From Marinimicrobium agarilyticum DSM 16975 (GTDB lineage: Bacteria > Pseudomonadota > Gammaproteobacteria > Pseudomonadales > Cellvibrionaceae), in the NCBI RefSeq assembly GCF_000423345.1, contig NZ_AUHU01000015.1, positions 42,360 through 106,359 on the forward strand: a stretch of 64,000 bases of DNA, written 5' to 3'. A program made the position numbers and the translations under genes. Of the stretch, positions 1 to 7,799 are shown in pieces. Each line of letters opens with the position of its first letter. The stretch's first letter is position 1. Below the pieces are notes generated by a model. The model worked only from the letters and a program-made list of their open reading frames with translations, was not told the origin of the DNA and ran no database searches.

Positions 1-445
1 TGATGCCATAGTACGGATCCAGTCGGGCCAGCTCGAAGCAGTCATTCGCCACCATGGCGAGGGAGTATGGCTCCTCGCCGCTGGCGCAGCCCACGCTCCA
101 CATATCAAAACTGTTGTGCAACTGCCGGTTGTTGATCCGGTTCTGCAAAAACCGGCGCACATACTCCAGAGACGGGCGGTGACGAAAGAAACTGGTTTCC
201 TTCACCGTCAACCGATCCACCAGGACCGACCACTCCATCAGGCCGGACAGGCCATTGGTCACTTCATCGAAATACTGGTTGGTGTCCCGGTAGCCAAGCT
301 CACGCATACGGATCGCCACCTGCGACTGCAACAGCGTTTTCTGTTGTGTCGACAACTGGATACCCGTGCGCTCCTCCAGCAGTTTGCTCCACTGAGCAAA
401 CTGGCTTTCGGAAAAATCCGTTGGCGCCTGCAGAGACCACACCAT
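1..445 (-). CDS. pilK: PilK, CheR-type chemoreceptor methyltransferase (partial)
   Basis: This is the N-terminal 148 codons of a CheR-family protein; the gene continues past the left edge. The reading starts MVWSLQAPTDFSESQF, has the CheR N-terminal helical domain, and reaches the SAM-binding motif CASGEEPYSLAM near residue 130. An in-frame TAG sits three codons upstream of the ATG at 445, which fixes the start. CheR enzymes transfer methyl groups from S-adenosylmethionine to glutamates of chemoreceptors; here the receptor is PilJ, whose gene ends 56 bp upstream on the same strand. Order and strand match the pilGHIJK cluster of Pseudomonas. Catalytic residues further downstream cannot be seen. 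Confidence 0.9.
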   Translation of the reverse strand, partial: MVWSLQAPTDFSESQFAQWSKLLEERTGIQLSTQQKTLLQSQVAIRMRELGYRDTNQYFDEVTNGLSGLMEWSVLVDRLTVKETSFFRHRPSLEYVRRFLQNRINNRQLHNSFDMWSVGCASGEEPYSLAMVANDCFELARLDPYYGI

Positions 446-501
446 AGAGTTTCTCTACCCCGTCAGGCCCGGAACCGAATGATATTCAGCCGGGCACTCC
501 A

Positions 502-2754
502 TTAGACCAGTTCGCGATCCGAACGCTGCTTGTCGCGGCCCCGGTCCTCGTCGCTTTCATCCTCCGGCAAGACCTCATCGTCCAGGTCGATCACATCGGA
601 CTCGTCATAGTCATCGACGTCGGACAGCGTATCAGTATCGTCCTCATCGCCCTCGTCGTGCAGGTCGGCAAACACATCCTCATCGCGGTCTGAACCGGCC
701 GGGGCCCGCGGGAAGGACGCGGGTGTTTCTTCGGTTTCTTCCTCAGGCAGTTTGAAGCCCGCAACCGACTCGCGCAGATCCATCGCCATTTCGGCCAGGT
801 TACCAATGGACTGGGCCGTGGCACCGGTACCGGCGGATGTCTGGGTGGTAATTTCCTGAATCACGTTCATCGTGTTGGAAATATGGCCGGCAGAAGAGGC
901 CTGCTGACGGGCGGCGTTCGAAATGTTCTGGATCAATTCCGCCAGGTTGTTCGATACCGTTTCAATTTCTTCCAGCGCCACACCGGCGTCCTGAGCCAGA
1001 CGGGCACCGCGCACCACTTCAGAGGTGGTTTGCTCCATCGAGATAACCGCTTCGTTGGTATCGTTCTGAATCGTTTTTACCAGGGCTTCAATCTGCTTGG
1101 TCGCAGCGGCTGAACGTTCGGCCAGTCGCTGCACTTCGTCCGCAACCACCGCGAAACCGCGGCCCGCGTCACCGGCCATAGAGGCCTGAATAGCGGCGTT
1201 CAAGGCCAGAATGTTGGTCTGGTCGGCAATGTCGTTAATCAGACTTACGATGTCACCAATTTCCTGAGAGGATTCACCGAGGCGCTTAATCCGCTTCGAG
1301 GTGTCCTGGATCTGCTCGCGAATGGTATCCATGCCGTTAATGGTGTTCTGAACCACTTTGGCACCGTTGGTCGCAATGGATACCGCTCGCTCCGCTACCG
1401 CGGCCGATTCGGCGGCGTTGGCGGATACCTGGTCAATAGTGACGGCCATTTCGTTTACTGCGGCCGAAGCCCCGGCGATTTCCTGGGCCTGGTGCTCTGA
1501 CGCTTCCGCCAGATGCAAGGCGGTCTGCTGGGTTTCCTGGGCGGCGGCGGATACGTTGACCGCCGTTTCGTTGATCCGAGCCACCAGAATCCGCAGTTGG
1601 TCAATCGTGAAGTTGATGGAGTCGGCAATCGCGCCCGTAAAGTCTTCGGTCACCGTTGCCGTAGTAGTCAGGTCACCGTCGGCCAGGTCGGCCAGTTCGT
1701 CCAGCAGACGCAAAATGGCGTTCTGGTTCCGCTCGTTGGTCTCGGCGGTTTCAAGCAGGCGGCGACGCGTACCGCGGTACAACAGAATACCGATGGCAGC
1801 CAAGCACAAGGCGGCAGCAACCGCCAGCGCCAGAATGGTCATGTTGTTGGGCTGACGCAGAGGAGCCTGTTCAGCGATCTTGTCAGAGATATCCGCCACC
1901 GCTTCCAACAGAATCGGCGCGTCATCGATCAGCGCTTCGTTGGCCTGAAGGGCGGCCAGCAGGGCGGGAGATCCTTCAAAAATTTCCTGAATGGAGCTGT
2001 TTACGAAGTCAAACAATTCGGCAATTTCAGCCAGAGATTCTTGCGCCTCTTCATCCGTAATCTGCGTGATCCGCATCGCCTCGCTGCCTTCCTGCATGGC
2101 AGTCAGTACCCGGCCGTAGATATTGGCATCCAGGTTGAACTGGTCAGCGGCGCGCGAGGCATCGGCGTCACCCCGAAGCATCTTGTCCACGTTTCGACCG
2201 ATACGCTCGGCCCGCCAGCTCTGCATCTGCGCCTGAGAGACCTGCTCCGCGGGGGCATCGTTCTCGATCAGGATCTCAACGATGTTGTTGTGCTCCGCCT
2301 GCAGCTCCGGCAGGGTTTCGTTCAACGTCTGCCCCACTTCGTTCAGGAAGACAATGGTGTCGCGGTTGGTCAGAATCGTATTGGCGTTTTCCCGCACGTC
2401 GTTCCAGACCTGAGCGTAAGCACTGAACTCACTGTTCAGTTGCTGGCGCGTTCTGAGGTCACTGCTGCGCAAGGACTCCCAGGTATTACCCATGGTTTCC
2501 ACCACTTGCGCCAGTTCGGTGAAGGCTTCTTCGTCACCCTCAATGGCGTCCCTTGACAGGGCCGTCAACCGGTAAGCCTGGGCGCGCAGTTCGGCGGCCT
2601 GCTGAAGGTATTCCTGGTCTCGTTCCAACCCCTGCTGCACCATGACGTAGGTGACAGGGATCAATACCAGAAAGCCGATCAGCAAGACCACCAGTACAAC
2701 CATCGCCGGGTTGGCCCGGACGTTGGTAAACAGGTTTCTGGATTCGGTTTTCAT
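502..2754 (-). CDS. pilJ: PilJ, type IV pilus methyl-accepting chemoreceptor
   Basis: Membrane chemoreceptor of the Chp system that controls twitching motility and surface sensing. One membrane segment lies near residues 16-41, followed by a periplasmic PilJ-type sensor region to about residue 300, a second membrane segment (ILALAVAAALCLAAIGIL), a HAMP region, and a conserved MCP signalling hairpin (NILALNAAIQASMAGDAGRG). The start chosen is the ATG at 2754, preceded by TAAGGAGTGCTTAC, rather than an in-frame codon 75 bp upstream. The protein is 750 residues; Pseudomonas aeruginosa PilJ, from memory about 680, ends soon after the motif GFKLP. Here 80 more residues follow, 36 of them Asp or Glu, an unusual acidic tail. 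Confidence 0.93.
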   Translation of the reverse strand: MKTESRNLFTNVRANPAMVVLVVLLIGFLVLIPVTYVMVQQGLERDQEYLQQAAELRAQAYRLTALSRDAIEGDEEAFTELAQVVETMGNTWESLRSSDLRTRQQLNSEFSAYAQVWNDVRENANTILTNRDTIVFLNEVGQTLNETLPELQAEHNNIVEILIENDAPAEQVSQAQMQSWRAERIGRNVDKMLRGDADASRAADQFNLDANIYGRVLTAMQEGSEAMRITQITDEEAQESLAEIAELFDFVNSSIQEIFEGSPALLAALQANEALIDDAPILLEAVADISDKIAEQAPLRQPNNMTILALAVAAALCLAAIGILLYRGTRRRLLETAETNERNQNAILRLLDELADLADGDLTTTATVTEDFTGAIADSINFTIDQLRILVARINETAVNVSAAAQETQQTALHLAEASEHQAQEIAGASAAVNEMAVTIDQVSANAAESAAVAERAVSIATNGAKVVQNTINGMDTIREQIQDTSKRIKRLGESSQEIGDIVSLINDIADQTNILALNAAIQASMAGDAGRGFAVVADEVQRLAERSAAATKQIEALVKTIQNDTNEAVISMEQTTSEVVRGARLAQDAGVALEEIETVSNNLAELIQNISNAARQQASSAGHISNTMNVIQEITTQTSAGTGATAQSIGNLAEMAMDLRESVAGFKLPEEETEETPASFPRAPAGSDRDEDVFADLHDEGDEDDTDTLSDVDDYDESDVIDLDDEVLPEDESDEDRGRDKQRSDRELV

Positions 2755-2844
2755 GTAAGCACTCCTAAGGTGACGTGACGCCTTATTGTTGTTCCTGATC
2801 AATAAAATACTTGGCTTACCAACTGGCAAACCGTCCTGGCCGTG

Positions 2845-3387
2845 CTAGCTGCGCGCGGCGTTGATAAAACGCGGATCCTGTGCAAGGAACGCCGGACGGA
2901 AGACCGTCCAGCGCTGCCCGTCGTGCTCGTAACTTCCCTCGGTATACGGTTGGATAACCGCATCTACCGGGCCGGCCTCTTCCTGGAACTGATCGGTGGG
3001 GAAGTGCTGCATGCCGAACACCTGGTCTACCATCAAACCGCTGTAGAGCGTTTCGGTTTCCAACACCAATACCCGGCGCTGCTTGCGCCCCCCGGTCAAT
3101 TGAGCGCCGAAAAACGCCGCCATATCAAACAGTGGCAAGAGCCGACCCCGCACATTGGCGACGCCGCGCACCCATGGCTGCACGCCGGGAAGGTGGGTAA
3201 AGGGGGGGATTTCAAGCATTTCCGAGACTTCGCCCAGGGGCACCGCGAACCGCTGCCCCATCAGCATGAAACCAATACCGCTCCAGTGCGGGCGAATGTC
3301 CACCTGAGCGGGCAGCCCCCGCGCCGCGCTGCGACTGCGCTGGGCCAAGTCTACCAATGATGCAAAGGCTGCCTCGGAATCAGACAT
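2845..3387 (-). CDS. pilI: PilI, CheW-like coupling protein
   Basis: A 180-residue CheW-domain protein. It would couple PilJ to the ChpA histidine kinase at the cytoplasmic membrane. The body shows the CheW fold signature: PLGEVSEMLEIPPFTHLPGV, then VRGVANVRGRLLPLFDM, then a central region on binding to the receptor and kinase. It lies between pilH and pilJ on the same strand with short gaps (38 and about 90 bp), so the genes probably form one transcript. A purine-rich GGCGGTAG sits before the ATG at 3387. Length is as expected for the family. Confidence 0.93.
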   Translation of the reverse strand: MSDSEAAFASLVDLAQRSRSAARGLPAQVDIRPHWSGIGFMLMGQRFAVPLGEVSEMLEIPPFTHLPGVQPWVRGVANVRGRLLPLFDMAAFFGAQLTGGRKQRRVLVLETETLYSGLMVDQVFGMQHFPTDQFQEEAGPVDAVIQPYTEGSYEHDGQRWTVFRPAFLAQDPRFINAARS

Positions 3388-3425
3388 AGCTACCGCCTGT
3401 AAACTGGTTGTCGGTCATCCTTCAA

Positions 3426-3788
3426 TTACTGGGTTACTTTGGCGATGGCGGCGTTCAGGGTTTCAGCCGTCACCGGCTTAACCAGAAAGTCTTTGGCACC
3501 TTGCCGCATACCCCAGACGCGGTCGGTCTGCTGGTCTTTGGTCGTCACAATAATGACGGGGATGAGCGCCGTCTCGGGCGTTTTGGTCAACTGACGGGTC
3601 GCCTGGAAGCCGTTCAGGCCGGGCATGACGATATCCATCAACACCACATCGGGCAGCTCTTTCTTGGCCAGAGCAATGCCTTCCTCGCCGGTTTCGGCGG
3701 TCAGCGCTTCGTGCCCCTGCTTTTCCAGCATGGAGCTGAGCTTGTAAATTTCGGTGGGAGAATCGTCAATAATCAATACTCTGGCCAT
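3426..3788 (-). CDS. pilH: PilH, CheY-like response regulator
   Basis: Single receiver domain, 120 residues. The acidic pocket (LIIDDSPTE) near residues 5-12, the phospho-acceptor Asp in VVLMDIVMPGLNG near residue 52 and the conserved Lys in DFLVKPVT near residue 104 are all present. In the Pseudomonas Chp system PilH is one of two CheY-like outputs of ChpA and is linked mainly to pilus retraction; that role is carried over by homology and synteny. There is no DNA-binding domain, so it acts by protein contact. A hairpin (3834-3852) separates it from pilG. Confidence 0.93.
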   Translation of the reverse strand: MARVLIIDDSPTEIYKLSSMLEKQGHEALTAETGEEGIALAKKELPDVVLMDIVMPGLNGFQATRQLTKTPETALIPVIIVTTKDQQTDRVWGMRQGAKDFLVKPVTAETLNAAIAKVTQ

Positions 3789-3833
3789 AATGTCCCCAAG
3801 ATCAATCAGTCAGATAGTAAAAAAATTTATTGT

Positions 3834-3852
3834 CCCGGACGGACTGTCCGGG
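3834..3852 (-). terminator. Hairpin between pilG and pilH, possible attenuator
   Basis: CCCGGAC and GTCCGGG form a perfect 7-bp stem around a 5-nt loop. Read on the minus strand, in the direction of the pil genes, it is followed after about eight bases by a run of seven T. The gap from the stem to the T run is longer than in a standard terminator, so partial termination or transcript processing between pilG and pilH is the more likely role. Confidence 0.4.
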
Positions 3853-3912
3853 TAAACGTCGGTTGCAACAAACCGCGGGCCGGCACGAAAGGCACCGGGG
3901 CAAACCAAACCC

Positions 3913-4308
3913 TCAGGATGCTTCCGCCTGCTTGACGTGAGCCTCAATCGCCCCCAACAGCTCACTCTTGCTGAACGGCTTGGTCAGATACTGATCCGAC
4001 CCGACAATCCGGCCTTTGGCCTTATCAAACAAACCGTCTTTACTGGAGAGCATAATGACCGGCGTGCGTTTGAAATCACTGTTGTTTTTGATCAGAGCGC
4101 AGGTCTGGTACCCGTCGAGGCGAGGCATCATGATATCGACGAAAATAATGTCCGGGCGGGTGTCGGCGATCTTGGCCAGGGCATCAAACCCATCGGTCGC
4201 CGTCACGACGGTGCACCCGGCTTTTTTCAACAGGGTCTCGGCGGTTCGACGGATGGTTTTACTATCGTCGATCACCATGACCTTCAGACTTTCCATACTA
4301 ACGTCCAT
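3913..4308 (-). CDS. pilG: PilG, CheY-like response regulator
   Basis: Single receiver domain of about 131 residues, very close to Pseudomonas PilG in the motifs KVMVIDDSKTIRRTAETLLK, IIFVDIMMPRLDGYQTC and DQYLTKPFSKSELLG. The phospho-acceptor Asp is in FVDIMMP. PilG is the first gene of the Chp cluster and its phosphorylated form is linked to pilus extension and cAMP signalling in Pseudomonas. The start chosen is the ATG at 4308 (MDVSMESLK), which has AAGGTCAG about nine bases upstream; an ATG at 4338 lacks a ribosome site and one at 4296 is also possible. It is the promoter-proximal gene, divergent from gshB. Confidence 0.93.
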   Translation of the reverse strand: MDVSMESLKVMVIDDSKTIRRTAETLLKKAGCTVVTATDGFDALAKIADTRPDIIFVDIMMPRLDGYQTCALIKNNSDFKRTPVIMLSSKDGLFDKAKGRIVGSDQYLTKPFSKSELLGAIEAHVKQAEAS

Positions 4309-4717
4309 AACTTTCTGACCTTCGCCTTTATGCTGCATCGCCCAGACTCAAGTTTGATCGCTGGGACCGTTTGGCGCTGCAGTCATTGTTATCTTTACCG
4401 TCTTTTTGTGACGGAAATCACATTTCAGGGTTCAAAAACCCAGCTTACACCGTCAAAAAGACCCGCGGCACAGTTATCTCAACTTTTAACACAGTTTTTA
4501 AGGCATATCTATAAGCAATTGAATATATAAGAATTTCGTTAGTGACTGGCGTTTATTATGCCCCATTCTTATTTTGACGACAGCCCCACACCCATGGGGA
4601 TCGCGCTCGGGAGACCGGTGCGACTTGCGTTATTTCGTCCCAGAGCTTAACTTTAGCGCGCATAGCTCCAGGCGGCAACTTGCCCACCCCCTCTATTTCA
4701 GCCCGGAAAACGACAGT
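4309..4717. promoter_or_regulatory. Divergent pilG / gshB intergenic region
   Basis: About 400 bp without a credible gene between two divergent operons; it must carry promoters for both. The stretch from 4400 to 4560 is clearly AT-rich compared with its surroundings. A short stem (GGGTT CAAA AACCC) lies near 4430-4443. No individual -35/-10 pair is distinct enough to name. Confidence 0.4.
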
Positions 4718-5665
4718 ATGAGCATTTCCCTCGGCGTGATCATGGACCCCATAGCCAGCATCACCTTTTACAAAGACACCAGCCTGGCTCTGCTGCTGGC
4801 CGCCCAAGAGCGCGGCTGGGACCTCTTCTATATGGAGCAGTCGGACCTTTACCTGGATCGGGGGCAAGCGTGGGCCAGCACCCGTTCGCTGCTGGTAATG
4901 GACGACCAGAACCATTGGTTCGAGCTTGGGCCGCGCCAGGAGCGCCGGCTGTCGGAGCTGAATGTGCTGCTGATGCGCAAGGACCCACCGTTTGACAACG
5001 AATACACCTACAGCACCTACATCCTCGAGGCTGCCCAGCGCGAAGGCAGCCTGGTGGTCAACGACCCCCAGAGCCTGCGGGACTGCAACGAAAAAATATT
5101 TGCCACCCAGTTCCCGCAGTGCTGCCCCCCGCTGTTGGTGAGCCGCGAGCCGGCGCGACTGCGCCAGTTCCACAAGGAGCACAAAGACGTCATATTCAAG
5201 CCCCTGGACGGGATGGGTGGCAGCCGTATTTACCACTGCCGCGAGGACGACCCCAATATCAGTGTGATCCTGGAGACTCTGACCGACTTCGGCACCGACA
5301 TGGTCATGGCTCAACGCTACCTGCCCGCCATTGCCCAGGGCGACAAGCGAATTCTGGTGGTGGACGGCGAGGCGGTGCCTTACAGCCTCGCCCGGATTCC
5401 GGCGAGCGGGGAAACCCGGGGCAACCTGGCGGCCGGGGGACGCGGCGTGGCCCAGCCCCTGACGGACCGGGATCGCTGGATTGTCGAGCAGGTCGCACCC
5501 ACTCTGAAGAAAAAAGGGTTACTCTTTGTCGGGCTGGATGTGATTGGTGATTACCTGACCGAAATCAACGTGACCAGTCCCACCTGCGTGCGCGAAATCG
5601 ACAAAGCCCACGACACTCGCATCGGCGCCCTTCTGATGGATGCGATCGAGCGTCGTTTAACCTGA
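4718..5665 (+). CDS. gshB: Glutathione synthetase
   Basis: ATP-grasp ligase that joins gamma-glutamylcysteine and glycine to make glutathione in the cytoplasm. The 315-residue product has the family N-terminus (MSISLGVIMDPIASITFYKD), the ATP-grasp glycine-rich loop (FKPLDGMGGSRIYH) near residue 160 and the C-terminal metal-binding segment (LTEINVTSPTCVREID). The ATG at 4718 is chosen because homologs start at this point and GGAAAAC lies just upstream; the frame is open for 48 more codons but that stretch looks non-coding. It precedes tonB by 16 bp, the usual gshB-tonB-yqgE-ruvX order of pseudomonads. Confidence 0.95.
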   Translation: MSISLGVIMDPIASITFYKDTSLALLLAAQERGWDLFYMEQSDLYLDRGQAWASTRSLLVMDDQNHWFELGPRQERRLSELNVLLMRKDPPFDNEYTYSTYILEAAQREGSLVVNDPQSLRDCNEKIFATQFPQCCPPLLVSREPARLRQFHKEHKDVIFKPLDGMGGSRIYHCREDDPNISVILETLTDFGTDMVMAQRYLPAIAQGDKRILVVDGEAVPYSLARIPASGETRGNLAAGGRGVAQPLTDRDRWIVEQVAPTLKKKGLLFVGLDVIGDYLTEINVTSPTCVREIDKAHDTRIGALLMDAIERRLT

Positions 5666-5681
5666 CACCCCGACGCCGGAT

Positions 5682-6617
5682 ATGAGCCAAGATTCCTCCC
5701 AAGCGACTCCTCCTCAGAGCCCTGAGCCGCAGAGTGCCCTGCCCAGCTCGTCGGTCGATACCGGCGACCGGCTCAGCTTCACCCTGTTTCTGGCCATGGC
5801 CGTACACGCTCTGCTGATTTTCGGGGTGTCCTTTACCCTCCCGGAGCCCGGCCGCGCTGCCCCCACCCTCGACGTGACCCTGGCCACCCACCGGGATGCC
5901 AAGGCACCGGAGCAGGCCGACTACCTGGCCCAGCACAACCAGCAGGCGAGCGGCACCCAGGAGGAGGCACGCCAGCTAACGACCGAGCGGGAAGCCGAGT
6001 TCGCCGACACCCGGGTCCGGGAGGTCAACCCCACGCCCCAGACCCAGGCCACCACTGCCCGGGAGCGCCGGGACAAAACGGTGGTGACGACCACCGGCGA
6101 GAGCGACCGCCGTCAACCGAACCCCGAGGAAACAGACCCTCAAGAGCACCGCGACGAGCGGGAGGGCCAGATCAACGAGCAACCGGTGCTGAGCCAGGAA
6201 ATCGCCAGCCTCCAGGCCAAGCTTGATCGTCAGCGCCAGGAATACGCCAAACGTCCGCGTATTCGCCGCCTCACCTCCGTCGCCACCCAGGCTTCACACG
6301 ATGCCCAGTACCTTCACGAGTGGGGCCAGAAAATCGAGCGGACCGGCAACCGGCACTATCCACCCGAAGCTCTGAAGCGCGGCATTACCGGCAGCCTGCG
6401 CCTGTCCGTGGCCATCAATCCGGACGGCACCATTCATAAGGTGGAAATCCTCCAGTCCTCCGGTCAGTCATTGTTGGATCAGGCCGCCGTGCAGATCGTG
6501 CACCTGGCTGCCCCTTTTGACAGCTTTCCCCCGGAGATCCGTAAAAGCTACGATCGGCTGGAGATTATTCGCACCTGGAACTTCGAAATTGCGGGGCTTT
6601 CCACCAGTGCCAAGTGA
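5682..6617 (+). CDS. tonB: TonB energy-transducing protein
   Basis: Inner-membrane protein that passes proton-motive force from ExbB-ExbD to outer-membrane receptors, such as the two receptors in this window. The 311-residue product has one N-terminal membrane anchor (TLFLAMAVHALLIFGVSF, about residues 28-46), a long charged Gln/Glu/Arg-rich periplasmic spacer in place of the classic Pro-rich one, and a C-terminal TonB domain (YPPEALKRGITGSLRLSVAI, then VEILQSSGQSLLDQAA). ExbB and ExbD genes are not in the window. It sits between gshB and yqgE, as in Pseudomonas, and probably belongs to the housekeeping tonB3-like lineage found there; whether it serves glucan or iron uptake cannot be told. 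Confidence 0.88.
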   Translation: MSQDSSQATPPQSPEPQSALPSSSVDTGDRLSFTLFLAMAVHALLIFGVSFTLPEPGRAAPTLDVTLATHRDAKAPEQADYLAQHNQQASGTQEEARQLTTEREAEFADTRVREVNPTPQTQATTARERRDKTVVTTTGESDRRQPNPEETDPQEHRDEREGQINEQPVLSQEIASLQAKLDRQRQEYAKRPRIRRLTSVATQASHDAQYLHEWGQKIERTGNRHYPPEALKRGITGSLRLSVAINPDGTIHKVEILQSSGQSLLDQAAVQIVHLAAPFDSFPPEIRKSYDRLEIIRTWNFEIAGLSTSAK

Positions 6618-6706
6618 GCCAGCCAGGCCCCGTTGAGCCCGGATTGTTTCGCGCTTTTTTGGCCGAATCGCTTGTTTTCCCGAGCTTTCCCCCCAATACT
6701 TCGAGT

Positions 6707-7300
6707 ATGAACCGATCAATGCCTGCAGACACCGACAAAACCCTGACCAGCGGCAGCTTGCGCGATCATTTTCTGATCGCCATGCCAAACATGCGCGACA
6801 GCAACTTCGCCCACAGCATCACTTACATTTGTGACCACAGTGATTCGGGCGCCATGGGGCTGGTGCTGAACAACACCATGCCCCTGACATTGGGCGACAT
6901 TTTCACCCAACTGGAGCTGGACGATCAGGCCAACTTGGGGGATCACACCGTTCTGGCCGGGGGACCGGTGCAAGTGGAGCGCGGCTTTGTGGTTCACCGC
7001 GATGCCAGCCGCTGGCAGTCGACCCTGGAAATCGCTGAAGACGTCAGCATGACCGCATCCCGCGATATTCTCGAAGCCCTGGCCGCAGGCAAGGGGCCAG
7101 AGCATTTTGTCATTGCCCTGGGGTACGCCGGCTGGGACGCAGGCCAGTTGGAGGAAGAAATCGCCTCCAACGCCTGGCTGACCATGCCCGCCGACCGCCA
7201 CGTGCTGTTTGACACCCCCACCGAACAACGCTGGGCGGCGGCCGCCAACCAGTTGGGATTCGACCTGAATCTGATTTCCGCTACCGCCGGCCACGCCTGA
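6707..7300 (+). CDS. YqgE/AlgH family protein
   Basis: Member of the YqgE/AlgH (DUF179) family: LRDHFLIAMPNM, GAMGLVLNN and AGGPVQVERGFVVH are diagnostic. In Pseudomonas the homolog was named AlgH after an effect on alginate regulation; the biochemical role is unknown. With the start at 6707 (MNRSMPADTD) the protein is 197 residues, near family length. A GTG at 6614 that overlaps the tonB stop would add 31 residues unlike other members. The ribosome site is weak for either choice. It lies directly before ruvX. Confidence 0.88.
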   Translation: MNRSMPADTDKTLTSGSLRDHFLIAMPNMRDSNFAHSITYICDHSDSGAMGLVLNNTMPLTLGDIFTQLELDDQANLGDHTVLAGGPVQVERGFVVHRDASRWQSTLEIAEDVSMTASRDILEALAAGKGPEHFVIALGYAGWDAGQLEEEIASNAWLTMPADRHVLFDTPTEQRWAAAANQLGFDLNLISATAGHA

Positions 7301-7309
7301 GCCCCTGCC

Positions 7310-7717
7310 GTGCAGATAATCGCTTTTGATTACGGGCTCAAGAACATTGGCGTTGCCACCGGACAGACCCTGACCGGTACAGGCACCGCTCAAGCTCCCC
7401 TGAAAGCCCGCGACGGCATCCCGGACTGGGCCGCGGTCGAGGCGTTGCTGGGAGAGTGGCGTCCGGAGCTGGTACTGGTGGGCCTGCCACTGAACATGGA
7501 TGATAGCGAGAGCGAACTCTCCGCCCGGGCGAGAAAGTTTGCCAACCGCCTCCACGGTCGCTTCGGCGTAGCGGTGGAAATGGTGGACGAGCGTCTGTCC
7601 AGCTTCGAAGCGAAAGGTGAGGTGATGGCGCGCGGCGGCTCACGGGATTATGGCAAAAACCCGGTGGACTCGATCGCCGCGCGGATCATTCTGGAAACCT
7701 ATCTGACGGGCCGGTGA
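7310..7717 (+). CDS. ruvX: RuvX/YqgF, putative pre-16S rRNA nuclease
   Basis: RNase H-fold protein of 135 residues with the family signature IAFDYGLKNIGVATGQ at the N-terminus, LVGLPLNMDD in the middle and VDERLSSFEA followed by DSIAARIILE at the C-terminus; the acidic residues in these segments form the active site. In E. coli YqgF takes part in 5' end maturation of 16S rRNA. The start codon is GTG, nine bases after the yqgE stop, so translation is probably coupled. The stop codon lies within a perfect 20-bp stem (see 7703-7751). Confidence 0.92.
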   Translation: MQIIAFDYGLKNIGVATGQTLTGTGTAQAPLKARDGIPDWAAVEALLGEWRPELVLVGLPLNMDDSESELSARARKFANRLHGRFGVAVEMVDERLSSFEAKGEVMARGGSRDYGKNPVDSIAARIILETYLTGR

Positions 7718-7751
7718 GTCGCCCGCTAACAGCGACTCACCGGCCCGTCAG
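7703..7751. terminator. Perfect 20-bp stem over the ruvX stop codon
   Basis: CTGACGGGCCGGTGAGTCGC (7703-7722) and its exact complement (7732-7751) enclose a 9-nt loop. The left arm contains the last ruvX codons and the TGA. There is no T run on either side. It lies between convergent ruvX and pilU and probably blocks read-through in both directions or stabilises the 3' ends. Confidence 0.7.
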
Positions 7752-7799
7752 CACTGTGGAAAAACTCGAAAAGCGATAACGAAGCAAAACCCTTACCGA

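Noticed and set aside
1513..2556. Long open frame on the plus strand within pilJ (347 codons)
   Set aside because: Antisense shadow of pilJ; no domain, start site or composition that supports a gene.
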